From NCBI RefSeq assembly GCF_016756595.1, contig NZ_AP023257.1:5844001-5908000 (forward strand): DNA of 64,000 nucleotides, written 5' to 3'. Source of the DNA: Mesorhizobium sp. L-2-11 (lineage in GTDB: Bacteria; Pseudomonadota; Alphaproteobacteria; Rhizobiales; Rhizobiaceae). This document shows, one piece after another, positions 48,418 to 57,867 of this stretch; position 1 is the stretch's first letter, and the number at the start of each line of letters is the position of its first letter. Below the pieces are notes generated by a model, which saw only the letters and a list, made by a program, of their open reading frames with translations, did not search any database and was not told the DNA's origin. A program made the position numbers and the translations under genes.

Positions 48418-49269
48418 ATGAAAATTCGTCGTTTGGCCGCGATAGCGACCGCATTCGGCATGCTCGGCTTCATTCACACCGCACTGGCACAAGAGGCGCC
48501 CAAGGCGATAACCATCGCAAGCGAGGGTGCCTACGCTCCCTGGAACTTCACCACCGCCGACGGCAAGCTCGACGGTTTCGAGATCGAACTCGCCAACAAT
48601 CTATGCGCCCGGATGAAGGTCGAATGCACGTTCATCGCCCAGGACTGGGACGGACTGATTCCTTCGCTGACAGTCGGCAAATTCGACGTGATCATGGCCG
48701 GCATGTTCATAACGCCGAAGCGGCTCGAGGTCATGGACTTCACACAGCCCTATGCGGTCGATCCGGGCGGTTTCGCGGTCGCGAAGGACAGCGAATTCGG
48801 CAAGCTCGGTCTTTCGACGGAGAAGTTCGACATGGGGGACGAGGCCGCATCGAGGGCCGCGATCGAGAGGCTGAAGCCACTTCTCAAGGACAAGGTGGTC
48901 GGCGTCCAGGCGGCGACGACCATGCTCGAGTTCCTGAAGAAATACTTTGCCGACACCGTGGAAATTCGCGAGTACAAGACAACCGAGCAGCATGACCTCG
49001 ACCTGGCGGCCGGCCGCATTGATGCGCTGTTCGCACAGCAGACAGCACTCGCCGCGACGCTAGCAAAGCCTGAATTCTCCGATTTCACACTTGCCGGGCC
49101 AGGCTTCGTCGGTGGCCTGTTCGGCTTCGGAACCGGCGCGGGATTGCGCAAGGAAGACGCCAAGCTGAAGGAGATGCTGAACGCGGCGATCGACGGCGCA
49201 ATCGCCGACGGCACCATCAAGCGCCTCTCGGAAAAATGGCTGAAGGCGGATGTGACGCCGGTCAAGTAG
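48418..49269 (+). CDS. Polar amino-acid ABC transporter binding protein
   Basis: A 283-residue exported protein with a signal peptide ending at TALAQ. The mature start (TIASEGAYAPWNFTTADGKLDGFEIEL) and FDVIMAGMFITPKRLEVMDFT are hallmarks of the family 3 binding proteins (HisJ, OccT types). The ligand may be arginine, opine or a gamma-glutamyl compound; the last is suggested only by the ggt gene downstream. ATG 48418 with AAGGGGA upstream is preferred over ATG 48400. Confidence 0.9.
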   Translation: MKIRRLAAIATAFGMLGFIHTALAQEAPKAITIASEGAYAPWNFTTADGKLDGFEIELANNLCARMKVECTFIAQDWDGLIPSLTVGKFDVIMAGMFITPKRLEVMDFTQPYAVDPGGFAVAKDSEFGKLGLSTEKFDMGDEAASRAAIERLKPLLKDKVVGVQAATTMLEFLKKYFADTVEIREYKTTEQHDLDLAAGRIDALFAQQTALAATLAKPEFSDFTLAGPGFVGGLFGFGTGAGLRKEDAKLKEMLNAAIDGAIADGTIKRLSEKWLKADVTPVK

Positions 49270-49343
49270 GCGCGAGCGGACCTGCATGGCGAAACGGCGC
49301 GAGCCGTTTACGCCAGGCAGCGCGCTGAAAGGCTTCGGTTGAT

Positions 49344-50114
49344 ATGATGGATATCACGCATATTTTCGCCCTGGCGGAGGGCGGCTGGGGCGGCGCCCTG
49401 CTCATCGCATCCGGTATTACGCTTTCGTTGTCGGCCCTTGGCTTTCTCCTCGGCGCCGTCTTCGGCGCGCTGGCGGCAGGTGGCAAGCTCTCGTCGCGCA
49501 GCATCCCATTTTGGCTCGCGAACGCCTACAGCACGGTGTTTCGAGGGGTGCCCGATCTCCTGACGATCTACTTGCTGTACTACGGCGGCAGCATCGCCCT
49601 CACGCAACTCGGCGAATTCTTCGGCAACGCCGGCTTCATCGGACTGCCGACTTTTGCAACCGGCGTCCTGGCTCTCGGTATCATATCGGGCGCCTATCAG
49701 GGCGAGGTCTATCGCGGCGCCTATCACGCCGTGGATCGCGGCCAGTTCGAAGCGGGCAAGGCGCTCGGCCTGTCCCGTTTTCAATCCCTGCGCCTCATCA
49801 TCGTGCCGCAATTGATGCGCCATGCACTGCCGGGGCTCGGAAATGTCTGGCAGCTGGTGCTCAAGGATTCCGCACTGATCTCAGTGATCGGCCTCGTCGA
49901 ACTGATGCGACAAGCGCAGATCGGCGCCGGATCTACACGAGAACCCTTTGTCTTCTACATAGCGGCGGCCATGCTCTATTTCGTGATTGCGGCAATGACC
50001 GCCTCGGTTTTCCGCTACAGCGAGGCCCGGGCCCGGCGGGGCATGGTTCGCACGTGTTTGACCTTACCTTTTTTCTTGAGATCGTTCCCGCCCTGCTCGC
50101 AGGCCTGCCGATGA
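49344..50114 (+). CDS. Polar amino-acid ABC transporter permease 1 (HisQ/OccQ type)
   Basis: A 256-residue permease with five helices and the EAA loop EAGKALGLSRFQSLRLIIVPQLMRH near residue 135. FRGVPDLLTIYLLYYG is typical. The C-terminal 30 residues beyond RYSEARARRGM overlap permease 2 by about 60 bases and look like frame read-through rather than domain. The operon has no ATPase gene. Confidence 0.88.
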   Translation: MMDITHIFALAEGGWGGALLIASGITLSLSALGFLLGAVFGALAAGGKLSSRSIPFWLANAYSTVFRGVPDLLTIYLLYYGGSIALTQLGEFFGNAGFIGLPTFATGVLALGIISGAYQGEVYRGAYHAVDRGQFEAGKALGLSRFQSLRLIIVPQLMRHALPGLGNVWQLVLKDSALISVIGLVELMRQAQIGAGSTREPFVFYIAAAMLYFVIAAMTASVFRYSEARARRGMVRTCLTLPFFLRSFPPCSQACR

Positions 50115-50746
50115 CCCTCCAGCTTGCGGCGTCCTCGATCAGCATCGGCTTCGTCATGGCGCTGCTGCTCGCGCTTGCGCAGCAGGGAAATAACCCGGTC
50201 CTGGTCTTGCCCATCCGCGCTTTCGTTGCGGTCTTTCGCGGCACGCCTCTTCTCGTGCAAATCTTCCTGATCTACTATGGCCTCGGCCAATTCCGTCCCT
50301 CGCTCCAGGCGATCGGACTCTGGTGGCTGTTTCGCGAGCCCTATTGGTGCGCCATCCTCGCGCTCAGCCTCAATACCGCGGCCTACGGTAGCGAGATCCT
50401 GCGCGGCGCGATACAGGGCGTGCCCCGCGGCCTGATCGAGGCAGCCTTCAGCTTCGGCATGTCACGGCTGCTCACCTTGCGCCTCGTCATCCTGCCCCTG
50501 GCCCTTCGCCAGGCGATCCCGAGCTACAGCAACGAGATCATCCTCATGATCAAGGGCACATCGCTTGCGTCGATCATCACACTGATGGAGGTCACCGGCA
50601 TCGCGCAGGGACTCATTTCGCAAACCTATCGCGCCGTCGAGGTCTTCGTGGCCGCCGGCGCGATCTATCTCACGCTCAATTTCACCATCATCTCGGCACT
50701 GAACGCGCTGGAAACGTGGCTCACACCCTACCGAGCGCGGACCTGA
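50054..50746 (+). CDS. Polar amino-acid ABC transporter permease 2 (HisM/OccM type)
   Basis: A 230-residue permease. EAAFSFGMSRLLTLRLVILPLALRQ is the EAA loop and FRGTPLLVQIFLIYYGLGQ the family signature. The GTG at 50054 gives the expected N terminus (FDLTFFLEIVPALLAGLP) and overlaps permease 1 by 61 bases; ATG 50111 would remove part of the first helix. It ends 3 bases before the broken ggt gene. Confidence 0.87.
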   Translation: MFDLTFFLEIVPALLAGLPMTLQLAASSISIGFVMALLLALAQQGNNPVLVLPIRAFVAVFRGTPLLVQIFLIYYGLGQFRPSLQAIGLWWLFREPYWCAILALSLNTAAYGSEILRGAIQGVPRGLIEAAFSFGMSRLLTLRLVILPLALRQAIPSYSNEIILMIKGTSLASIITLMEVTGIAQGLISQTYRAVEVFVAAGAIYLTLNFTIISALNALETWLTPYRART

Positions 50747-50749
50747 GAC

Positions 50750-52389
50750 ATGCCTGCGGCAAGCACGAAGAGAATGAACGAAATGCGCAACTTCGAGAAG
50801 CCGACGCGATCTGCCGCCGTTTCGATCAATGCGATGGCGGCGACCTCGCACCCTTCCGCCACCCTCACTGCACTGCGGATCATGGAAGCGGGCGGTAATG
50901 CCATGGATGCGGCCATTGCCGCCTGCGCGGTGCAGTGCGTCGTCGAACCGGGCTCGACCGGCATCGGTGGCGACTGTTTCGCACTTTACGCGCCCAATGG
51001 TTCCGACAGAGTCATCGCCTAAGAGTCATCGCCTATAACGGGTCCGGCCGCACGCCCGCGGCCCTCACTGCCGACTGGTTCGATATGCAAGGACTGACGG
51101 AGGTGCCACGCCAGTCGCCTGCGGCAGTAACCATTCCCGGGGCGATCGACGCGTGGACACGCCTCCACGCCGATCACGGCCAGCTTCCCTTTGCCGACGT
51201 ACTTGCGCCCGCGATCCGGTTCGCCGAGGAGGGTTACGCGATCGCCCCACGCGTTCACCGCGACTGGTCCCTCGAACAAGAACTGCTCGCGGCCGACGCG
51301 ACCGCCGCTCGAATCTTCCTTCCCGGCGGACGGGCGCCAAGGATCGGCGAGGTTCACCGCCAGCCGGAGCTTGCGGAAACCCTAAAAAGCATTGCTGCCG
51401 GGGGACGCGGTGCATTCTACAAGGGGCCGGTCGCCGAGGACATGGTGTCCTATCTGAATTCGCTTGGCGGTCTGCACACGCTGGAAGACTTCGCGAATGC
51501 GCGCGGCGAATATGTGATCCCGGTGACCACTGATTTTCGTGGCTACACGATTCATGAGTGTCCACCGAACGGCCAAGGGGTCATCGCTCTCCTGATCCTC
51601 AACATCCTGAGCCGCTTCGGCGCCAAAGGGGATCCACAGTCGCCCGACCGGCTGCATGTCGAAATCGAGGCAACGCGCCTTGCCTATGCCGCCCGCGACG
51701 CCTGGATCGCCGATCCGGAGAAGGCGGATGTCCCGGTTGATCACTTGCTGTCCGACGAACTGGCCGACAGGCTTGCGGGAAGGATCGACCTGACAAAGGC
51801 GCTGACCGACCTACCACCCTTCGAAATGCCGCTTCATCGTGACACCGTCTATATCTCGGTCGTCGACCGAGATCGAAATGCGGCAAGCTTCATCAACTCT
51901 ATCTTCGACAGTTTCGGCGCCGGCCTCATCCCACCTCGCTCGGGCGTCATCCTGCACAATCGCGGCCAGAGCTTCTCCCTCAGGGTCGGCCACCCCAACA
52001 GGATCGGGCCATCGAAACGGCCGCTTCACACCATCATCCCCGGCATGGTGACCCGCAACGGCAGGGTGGAGATGCCGTTCGGCGTGATGGGCGGCTACTA
52101 TCAGGCGCTAGGCCATGCCCATCTGATCTCAAAGGTCCTCGACTACGGCATGGACCTCCAGGAGGCGATCGATTTGCCGCGCGTGACGCCGACCTCCCAC
52201 GGGACCACAGTGGAGTCAGAGCACACGATTGACGGCTCGACCAAAGCCGAGCTCGAACGGCGAGGCTTCACCTTCTCTCCGGCACAGGATCCGATCGGCG
52301 GCGCACAAGCGATCCGCATTGATTGGGAGAACGGCACTCTTACCGGTGCATCGGAACCAAGAAAAGACGGCGTTGCGCTCGGAGTCTAA
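50750..52389 (+). pseudogene. Gamma-glutamyltransferase, frameshifted by a 14-base tandem duplication
   Basis: Residues from ATG 50750 read as GGT ([40 protein letters not shown]) until a stop at 51020-51022. From 51036 the rest continues in another frame through to 52389, including the expected Thr nucleophile in HRDTVYISVVD and the loop GVMGGYYQALGHAH. A perfect 14-base direct repeat (51008-51021, 51022-51035) sits at the break. Removing one copy restores one 541-residue frame with no other defect. No signal peptide is apparent. The defect is recent, or could be reversible by slippage. Confidence 0.9.
51008..51035 (+). repeat. Perfect 14-base tandem duplication inside ggt
   Basis: AGAGTCATCGCCTA occurs twice without a gap. 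The second copy brings a stop into the upstream frame (the TAA formed at the junction) and shifts the rest by 2 bases. This is the cause of the ggt frameshift. Confidence 0.95.
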
Positions 52390-52432
52390 CCCCCGCAATG
52401 ACGGAGTTGCCTCAGGCTGCCAGGAGGGAAAC

Positions 52433-52453
52433 GGGGCCGGTCGATCCGGCCCC
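52433..52453. terminator. Hairpin between convergent ggt and exported-protein pseudogene
   Basis: An 8-bp GC-only stem, GGGGCCGG (52433-52440) with CCGGCCCC (52446-52453), and a 5-base loop. Both neighbouring genes end towards it. No T-run follows on either side, so a bidirectional weak terminator or 3' stabiliser is likely. Confidence 0.5.
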
Positions 52454-52494
52454 GCCCGCCTGCTGCCGCAACCTGAGGAGGTTCTCGTCCCAGA

Positions 52495-53030
52495 TCAGTT
52501 TGGCGAATAAGGCAGCGACGAGTGATGCAGGACGATCTTCAGCTGACCGTCACCCATACGTTCAATTCCAAAAGAGTATTCAACCTTGGTCTCGGAGCCG
52601 TCCGTCTCGTGAAATAGTAGTTGCCCATCGACATGGCACTATCGCTGTCGACGATCGTGCCTTCATTTTCCCAGCGCACCTTGGTGTAGGGCGCAATCGC
52701 AAATCCCTTGTCTTCGCTCACGGTTCCGGTGACGAAATATGACAATGCTTCCTCGAAAGTGCTGCGGAACTGGTCTTCGTTTGCAAGGGTGGGCTTGAAC
52801 AGAACTTCTTCCTCTCCGTAGGCATAGAATTTCTTGAGATGCTCCTCGGCAGCAGCTCTGTAGTCGCCGCCATCAGTGAAGACCTGGCCGATGTCGACAA
52901 TACCCTCGCCCCAGGCTTTCTGAAGCGCTACGACTTCGTCCGCCGTAACCGGGGTCATTGCCTTGGCTTGCGCGGATCCCACGGCCATCAGGGCAATTAC
53001 GCTGGCTGACATCGCTATCTTGTTGAGCAT
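52495..53030 (-). pseudogene. Small exported protein with a 1-base frameshift near its C terminus
   Basis: From ATG 53030 (GGAGAA 6 bases upstream) a signal peptide (MLNKIAMSASVIALMAVGSAQA) leads into a conserved hypothetical family: TADEVVALQKAWGEGIVDIG, EEVLFKPTLANEDQFR and GNYYFT. After GNYYFT near 52610 the family sequence continues one base out of frame (ETDGSETKVEYSFG, then GDGQLKIVLHHSSLPYSPN) to a stop at 52495. The current frame instead ends at 52539 with an unrelated tail. The known family is small secreted proteins of unknown role, likely SnoaL-like fold. Confidence 0.7.
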
Positions 53031-53158
53031 TCTGTTTTCTCCGTTTGCTACACGGGCGTCGCCGCCCACGGGGCTAAGTTGGTGACCGGAGATCGATGAA
53101 CCAATGGCAATTTTCTGTTGAATCGATAGCTTGCATCTATCAATCAAGGAACATCAGC

Positions 53159-54079
53159 ATGCGCCCCACGTTCCGCCAGCTTCAGTATTTTGTGGCGGTC
53201 GCCAATCAATCCGCATTTGGCGCAGCCGCTCAGGATCTGGCCGTCAGCCAGCCCAGCTTGTCCAAACAGCTCGCGACCATGGAGGCAGAACTTGGCATCG
53301 CCCTGTTCGAGCGCACCTCCCGGCGCGTGCAGCTCACGCCGCTGGGTGAAATCCTTTTGCCCAGAGCGCGCGCGATCTTGCGGGATCTGGAAGAGTTCCG
53401 CAGCTTGGCCAGAAACGCCGATGGCAAGCTGAACCTGCGCCTCAATATGCTGCCATCGGTCGGGGCCTACTACATGCCATTGGCAACCCGCCGACTGCAT
53501 GCGTCTTTCCCGGATCTCAGGCTTGCCGTTCAGGAGGGAGCAACGCGCGATTTGCTGAACCATTTGCGTGAGGGGCGGCTGGATGCGGTTATCGGTTCCC
53601 CGACGGCAAGCCCCGAGTTTCACACCCGCCCGTTGTTCACTGAAACTCTGTGGATCTGTGCGGCGGCCGATGATCCGCTCTCATCGTCAGATGGCCCCGT
53701 GACGCTCGCCGATCTTGCCGCGAAGCCGCTTCTGTCTCTGAGCCCGGGATACCGGCTCACCGAAATCGTCGAGCGACTTGCCGCATTGGCGGGAACGCAG
53801 GTCAGCCGGGACTATCAGGGCGCGAGCCTTGACGCGGTTCGCCAAATGGCCGTCATGGGCGCCGGGGTGGCGGTGTTACCATCGCTTTATGCTTTGGGAG
53901 AGGCGATCCGGGACCCGGATTTCATCCTGCGCCGTCTTGATCATCCAGAAGCGCGACATGAGATCGCCCTTCATTGGCGTCGTACCTCACCCATGAATTC
54001 GGCTTTCGAGAAGCTGACCACCGCTCTTGTGGCGGTCAAGGAGGAAATCCGGGCAGCCCGCGCAGAGCAGTTTCCCTAG
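53159..54079 (+). CDS. LysR-family regulator, OxyR-like
   Basis: A 306-residue regulator, helix-turn-helix FVAVANQSAFGAAAQDLAVSQPSLSKQL. The effector domain resembles OxyR-type proteins (VQEGATRDLLNHLREGRLD, YQGASLDAVRQMAVMGAGVA) but has no cysteine at the sensing region, so peroxide sensing is unlikely. It is divergent from the frameshifted exported-protein gene with 128 bases between them. ATG 53159 has AAGGA upstream; an ATG at 53096 would add 21 unrelated residues. Confidence 0.87.
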   Translation: MRPTFRQLQYFVAVANQSAFGAAAQDLAVSQPSLSKQLATMEAELGIALFERTSRRVQLTPLGEILLPRARAILRDLEEFRSLARNADGKLNLRLNMLPSVGAYYMPLATRRLHASFPDLRLAVQEGATRDLLNHLREGRLDAVIGSPTASPEFHTRPLFTETLWICAAADDPLSSSDGPVTLADLAAKPLLSLSPGYRLTEIVERLAALAGTQVSRDYQGASLDAVRQMAVMGAGVAVLPSLYALGEAIRDPDFILRRLDHPEARHEIALHWRRTSPMNSAFEKLTTALVAVKEEIRAARAEQFP

Positions 54080-54384
54080 ACCCCTTTGCCTTGAGTGATT
54101 GCCTTCTGTACCTGCTGGTGAGCGCCGGGACCGGCCGTCGCTCCGAAAACCAAAACCATTGTCTCAACAAGGGGCTGTCGGTTTCCGCATCCAGGCCGCC
54201 CAGCAGGCGGAGATTGCCATCAGCTGTGCTGTTCTCAACCGCATGCTAGCCCGTGCACGACGGAGTGCGTTCGTTGCACGGAAAGCAGGGCGTATCCGGC
54301 GACATCGAAGACCTCACTGCGCCTTCGGCAATCCGCGCGCCAACGGCGGTCGCCGTCGAACCGGCCCCGAGATCGCGGCACCGA
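54080..54384. other. Intergenic region with no recognisable gene
   Basis: 305 bases between the LysR gene and the EthD-like gene, which converge here. Plus-strand frames contain fragments such as FRIQAAQQAEIAISCAVLNRML, which could be gene debris, but no family is recognised and no start or ribosome site is present. Confidence 0.35.
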
Positions 54385-54738
54385 TCAACCGGATGCCGCG
54401 AGGAAATTGGCCAGTCTCAGCGAAACGAGATGGTAGTGGCGACCTTCATACATCGGCATGATGGCCTCGTGCGCGGACTTTGCCAGTTCCCTCTCCGGCG
54501 AGGCCATGGCTTCTTCGATCGCTTCGATTGAGGGATAGTCTATTTCCAGGACCAGAAATATCTCCGGCGCGTCTGCGTCGCGCCGAACGGGCTTATACAA
54601 GCGAACATCCTGCACGCGCGGCAGCCTTTGCCAGATCGGCAGCAGCCGCTCTTCGACGGCCGAGAAGAACGCATCCTCCTGTCCTTCCAGGATCTTTCCT
54701 TCGAACAAAGCGGTCCTGGTAAACATCGGCTGGTTCAT
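54385..54738 (-). CDS. EthD/Dabb-like small protein 1
   Basis: A 117-residue soluble protein, probably a dimeric alpha-beta barrel. FTRTALFEGKILEGQEDAFF, VQDVRLYKPVRRDADAPE and LEIDYPSIEAIEEAM align with the paralogue at 58990-59322. The two sit at opposite ends of the TRAP/LacI gene set. A role in handling a sugar-acid intermediate, for example a mutarotase or lactonase, is a guess from location. ATG 54738 and ATG 54726 are both possible starts. Confidence 0.7.
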   Translation of the reverse strand: MNQPMFTRTALFEGKILEGQEDAFFSAVEERLLPIWQRLPRVQDVRLYKPVRRDADAPEIFLVLEIDYPSIEAIEEAMASPERELAKSAHEAIMPMYEGRHYHLVSLRLANFLAASG

Positions 54739-54857
54739 TCCCTGCCCGAAGGGGCTGTGGACAAGACGAAGCGTAGGCCGTCGCCTGCCGAATGACGGGC
54801 GGAATGCCCACCCGTCAATGTCGCGCATGCGGGGAATGACTGCCCGCAGGCAGCCAA

Positions 54858-55832
54858 TCATTTCACCGCCTGGACCGCCTTGACCAGTTCGTCGCCATTG
54901 GCCGCCACGTAGCTGTCCCAGGTCGGTTTAGCGGCTTCCTGGAACGCTGCCTTGTCGACGTCGCGGTTGATCTCCAGTCCGGCAGCGGCGAGTTCGCCGA
55001 GGATGCTCTCCTGCTTCTCGATGCTGAGCTTACGCTGCATGGCAGTCGCCTCGGCCGCCACCTCCATGACCACCTTCTGCTGTTCGGGCGTGAGCGTGTT
55101 GAACTTGTCTAAATTCATGGCCAGCGCCAGGGCCGAATAGGCATGTTCGGTCAGCGAGAGGTATTTCTGCACCTCGTAGAACTTGAACGAGTAGGTGATG
55201 TTGACCGGATGCTCCTGCGCATCGACAACGCCGGTTTCCAGCGCGGTGTAGAGTTCGGCCACGGGGAGCTGCTGCGGATTGGCCTTCAGCAGTGCAAAGA
55301 GTTCGTTGAGCGCCACCGAATTGTTGGTGCGCATCCGGAGCCCTGCGATATCTGCTGGCGTCCGGATGGGATGCGTGTTGTTGGTGACATTGCGGTAGCC
55401 GTTTTCGGGATAGGCAAGGCCTTTCATGCCGAACCGCTCGAACTCGGCCAAGCCTCCGCGACCGACCTCGCCGTCGAGCACCTTGTAGGCGTGCTCGCGG
55501 TTCTGAAACATAAAGGGAAGCTCAAGGCCGCCCAACTTCGGCATCATGCCGGTAAAATTGTTGAGGCCGGACATGACGATGTCGATCACGCCCGACCGCG
55601 CCCCGGTGATCATCTGCTGGTCGTTGCCAAGCTGGCCCTGCGGAAAAATTTTCACCGTGACTTCCCCGCCGGTACGCTTGGCCACCTCGTCGGCGAAGAA
55701 AGTGGCCAGGTTCTGCTGCAGATCCGTATCCGGCGCGGCATGGGCGAATTTCAATTCGACGCCGGCGACAGCGGCCGAAACGCTTGCGGCCAGCATCGCC
55801 AGCGCGGCTATTCCCGTTCTAAATTTCTGCAT
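54858..55832 (-). CDS. TRAP transporter binding protein, DctP family
   Basis: A 324-residue exported DctP protein, signal peptide to about residue 23 (SAAVAG). The carboxylate-binding Arg is in GLRMRTNNSVALNE near residue 167, and DAQEHPVNI supports the site. It catches an acidic substrate, likely a sugar acid given the neighbouring gluconate and idonate genes. It is the third gene of the minus-strand dctQ-dctM-dctP set, which differs from the usual P-Q-M order. Confidence 0.9.
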   Translation of the reverse strand: MQKFRTGIAALAMLAASVSAAVAGVELKFAHAAPDTDLQQNLATFFADEVAKRTGGEVTVKIFPQGQLGNDQQMITGARSGVIDIVMSGLNNFTGMMPKLGGLELPFMFQNREHAYKVLDGEVGRGGLAEFERFGMKGLAYPENGYRNVTNNTHPIRTPADIAGLRMRTNNSVALNELFALLKANPQQLPVAELYTALETGVVDAQEHPVNITYSFKFYEVQKYLSLTEHAYSALALAMNLDKFNTLTPEQQKVVMEVAAEATAMQRKLSIEKQESILGELAAAGLEINRDVDKAAFQEAAKPTWDSYVAANGDELVKAVQAVK

Positions 55833-55865
55833 ATTCGCGACTCCTCCTTGGTTGCAATGATCGAA

Positions 55866-57146
55866 CTATCCGGTGAACCATCTCATCGGAACAATGATGA
55901 GGTCCGGGAACAGGATGAATAGGGCAAGCAGCGCGATGTAGACGGCAATGAAGGGCGCGACGCCGCGTATCGCCATTTCGAAACGCACCTTGCCGACGCC
56001 GCAAACGACGTTAAGCACCGTCCCGACAGGAGGGGTGATCAGGCCGATCGACGTGTTGATGACGAACATCAGACCAAAATAGACGGGATCGATTCCGGCG
56101 AGCTTGATCACCGGCATCAGCAGCGGCACGAGAATCAAGATCGTCGGAGTGAGGTCCATCACCATGCCGACGAGCAGGACCAGCACCATGATGGCGAGCA
56201 TCAGCAGACGCGGGCTGTCGATCAGCGGCTCGAGTAAGGTTGCCACCTGCTGCGGAAGCTGCGCGACGGTGATCAGCCACGACGCCACCATGGCGCAACC
56301 GACGAGGAACATGACCATGGCGGTGGCGCGCGCCGAACGCAGCAGGATCTTGTAGAAGGCCGGCAGCGAGAGTTCGCGATAGATCAGAGCCGACACGGCG
56401 ATGGCATAGACGGCGGCGACGACGGCGGCCTCCGTCGGGGTGAATATGCCAGTCTTTATGCCGCCAATGATGATGACCGGAAGCAGCAGCGCCCAAGCGC
56501 CTTCGCGCAACGCGACGAGGCGGTCCCCGGCCGAAGCCTCCTGGGGCGTTTCGATCGCTTCGCCGCGGACGATGAACCACCAGGTCGCAACGAGCGCGGC
56601 TCCCATCATGAGGCCCGGTGCAATGCCGCCGAGAAATAGCTTCGAAATCGAAATGTTGCCCGCCACACCGATGATGATGAGCGGCAGCGATGGCGGAATA
56701 ACAGGGGCGATGATGCCGCCCGAAGCCAGCAGCCCGACCGAATATTTTTCGGGATAGTGCGCGTTCCGCATCATCGGAAGCAGAATGGCGACGAGCGCGG
56801 CAGCGTCGGCCACTGCCGAACCCGACAGGCCGGCCAGGACCACCGCTGTTATGATCGCGACGTAGCCGAGTCCACCCTTGCGGTGACCGACCAGCGACAT
56901 GGCCAGTCGGACGATCCGCCGCGAAAGGCCGCCGACCGACATGGTTTCGCCTGCGACGAGAAAGAAGGGAATCGCGATCAGCGCGAAATTATCAACGCCG
57001 TTGACGAGTGACTGCGCCAGAATATCCGAGCTGAACAGGTCCATATGGACCATGAGGGCGATAGCACTCAACAGCAGCGCGAACGCCACCGGCACGCCGA
57101 TCAGGATCGCCCCGATTAGCACGAACAGGAAGAGGAAGAGCGTCAT
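55866..57146 (-). CDS. TRAP transporter large permease, DctM family
   Basis: A 426-residue, roughly 12-helix membrane protein that carries out sodium-coupled transport. GVPVAFALLLSAIALM near the start, LAGLSGSAVADAAAL near 120 and FVINTSIGLITPPVGTVLN near 365 are family motifs. It overlaps dctQ by 4 bases. Confidence 0.92.
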   Translation of the reverse strand: MTLFLFLFVLIGAILIGVPVAFALLLSAIALMVHMDLFSSDILAQSLVNGVDNFALIAIPFFLVAGETMSVGGLSRRIVRLAMSLVGHRKGGLGYVAIITAVVLAGLSGSAVADAAALVAILLPMMRNAHYPEKYSVGLLASGGIIAPVIPPSLPLIIIGVAGNISISKLFLGGIAPGLMMGAALVATWWFIVRGEAIETPQEASAGDRLVALREGAWALLLPVIIIGGIKTGIFTPTEAAVVAAVYAIAVSALIYRELSLPAFYKILLRSARATAMVMFLVGCAMVASWLITVAQLPQQVATLLEPLIDSPRLLMLAIMVLVLLVGMVMDLTPTILILVPLLMPVIKLAGIDPVYFGLMFVINTSIGLITPPVGTVLNVVCGVGKVRFEMAIRGVAPFIAVYIALLALFILFPDLIIVPMRWFTG

Positions 57147-57646
57147 ACCGGGTCACTCCCGGCAGGGGCGCCGCCCGCGGGCGGGAGCCGACGGAATACT
57201 CTCACCAACGCCACCGCCGCCATCAGCACGCCGCCGACTGCTCCGGCGAGATAGACCGCGCCGACGGGAATGCCGCTCATCGGTTGCGGATTGGCCCAGT
57301 TAGCCATCGCCTGCCGGTAACTGCCCAACGCAAGCATTGCGCAGCAGAGCATGATCACCACCGAGGTCAGAACCGTGACTATCCGGCGGAGCCCGGCCGG
57401 CAGCGCCTCAAGCATGGTCGTAAGCTGCAGGTGATCGTCGTCGCGCAAGCAGGCAACGGCGCCCAGCATAACGATCCAGACGAAGAGGAAGCGGGACAGT
57501 TCGACCGACCCCAGGATGCCGCTGGCGAAGCCGTAGCGAAGCACGACATTGGCGAAGACGATAACAATCATGGCAAGCATCGACAGCGCCATGACGGCAT
57601 CCATCAGCCTGAAACCGCCATCAAAAAAGCGACGCAAACGGTCCAT
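57143..57646 (-). CDS. TRAP transporter small permease, DctQ family
   Basis: A 167-residue protein with four helices and the ELSRFLFVWIVMLGAVACLRDDDHLQ segment characteristic of DctQ. It pairs with DctM. The operator at 57692-57707 lies about 46 bases upstream of its ATG, so this is the first gene of the transporter unit. Confidence 0.9.
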   Translation of the reverse strand: MDRLRRFFDGGFRLMDAVMALSMLAMIVIVFANVVLRYGFASGILGSVELSRFLFVWIVMLGAVACLRDDDHLQLTTMLEALPAGLRRIVTVLTSVVIMLCCAMLALGSYRQAMANWANPQPMSGIPVGAVYLAGAVGGVLMAAVALVRVFRRLPPAGGAPAGSDPV

Positions 57647-57691
57647 TCACGCTATCTCCTCCCATAGGACAGCCACCAGCCGCCGAATGCT

Positions 57692-57707
57692 ATGTTATCG
57701 ATAACAT
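57692..57707. promoter_or_regulatory. LacI-type operator 1 (upstream of dctQ)
   Basis: ATGTTATCGATAACAT is a perfect 16-base palindrome. The core TTATCGATAA recurs before idnO (61531-61544) and, imperfectly, before the lacI gene (58897-58911). It resembles the operators of gluconate-type LacI-family repressors. Confidence 0.8.
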
Positions 57708-57867
57708 CAAGTCAACAGGGAATCGACCTTCGACGACTCGCCCGATCGCATAACTGTTTGGCGCCAGAAGCATGGTCTCGAACTGAAACCGATTGCTGGA
57801 AGCAATGCCGGTTAGCTGGGGCGGGCGGAGGATTCCGGTCTGCCGCGGCCATTCTTCCGGCAAGGCG

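Noticed and set aside
51000..51040. Programmed ribosomal frameshift in ggt
   Set aside because: The break coincides exactly with a 14-base duplication, which explains it without a slippery site; none is seen.
53159..54079. True OxyR peroxide sensor
   Set aside because: No cysteine is present in the effector domain, so only OxyR-like similarity is claimed.
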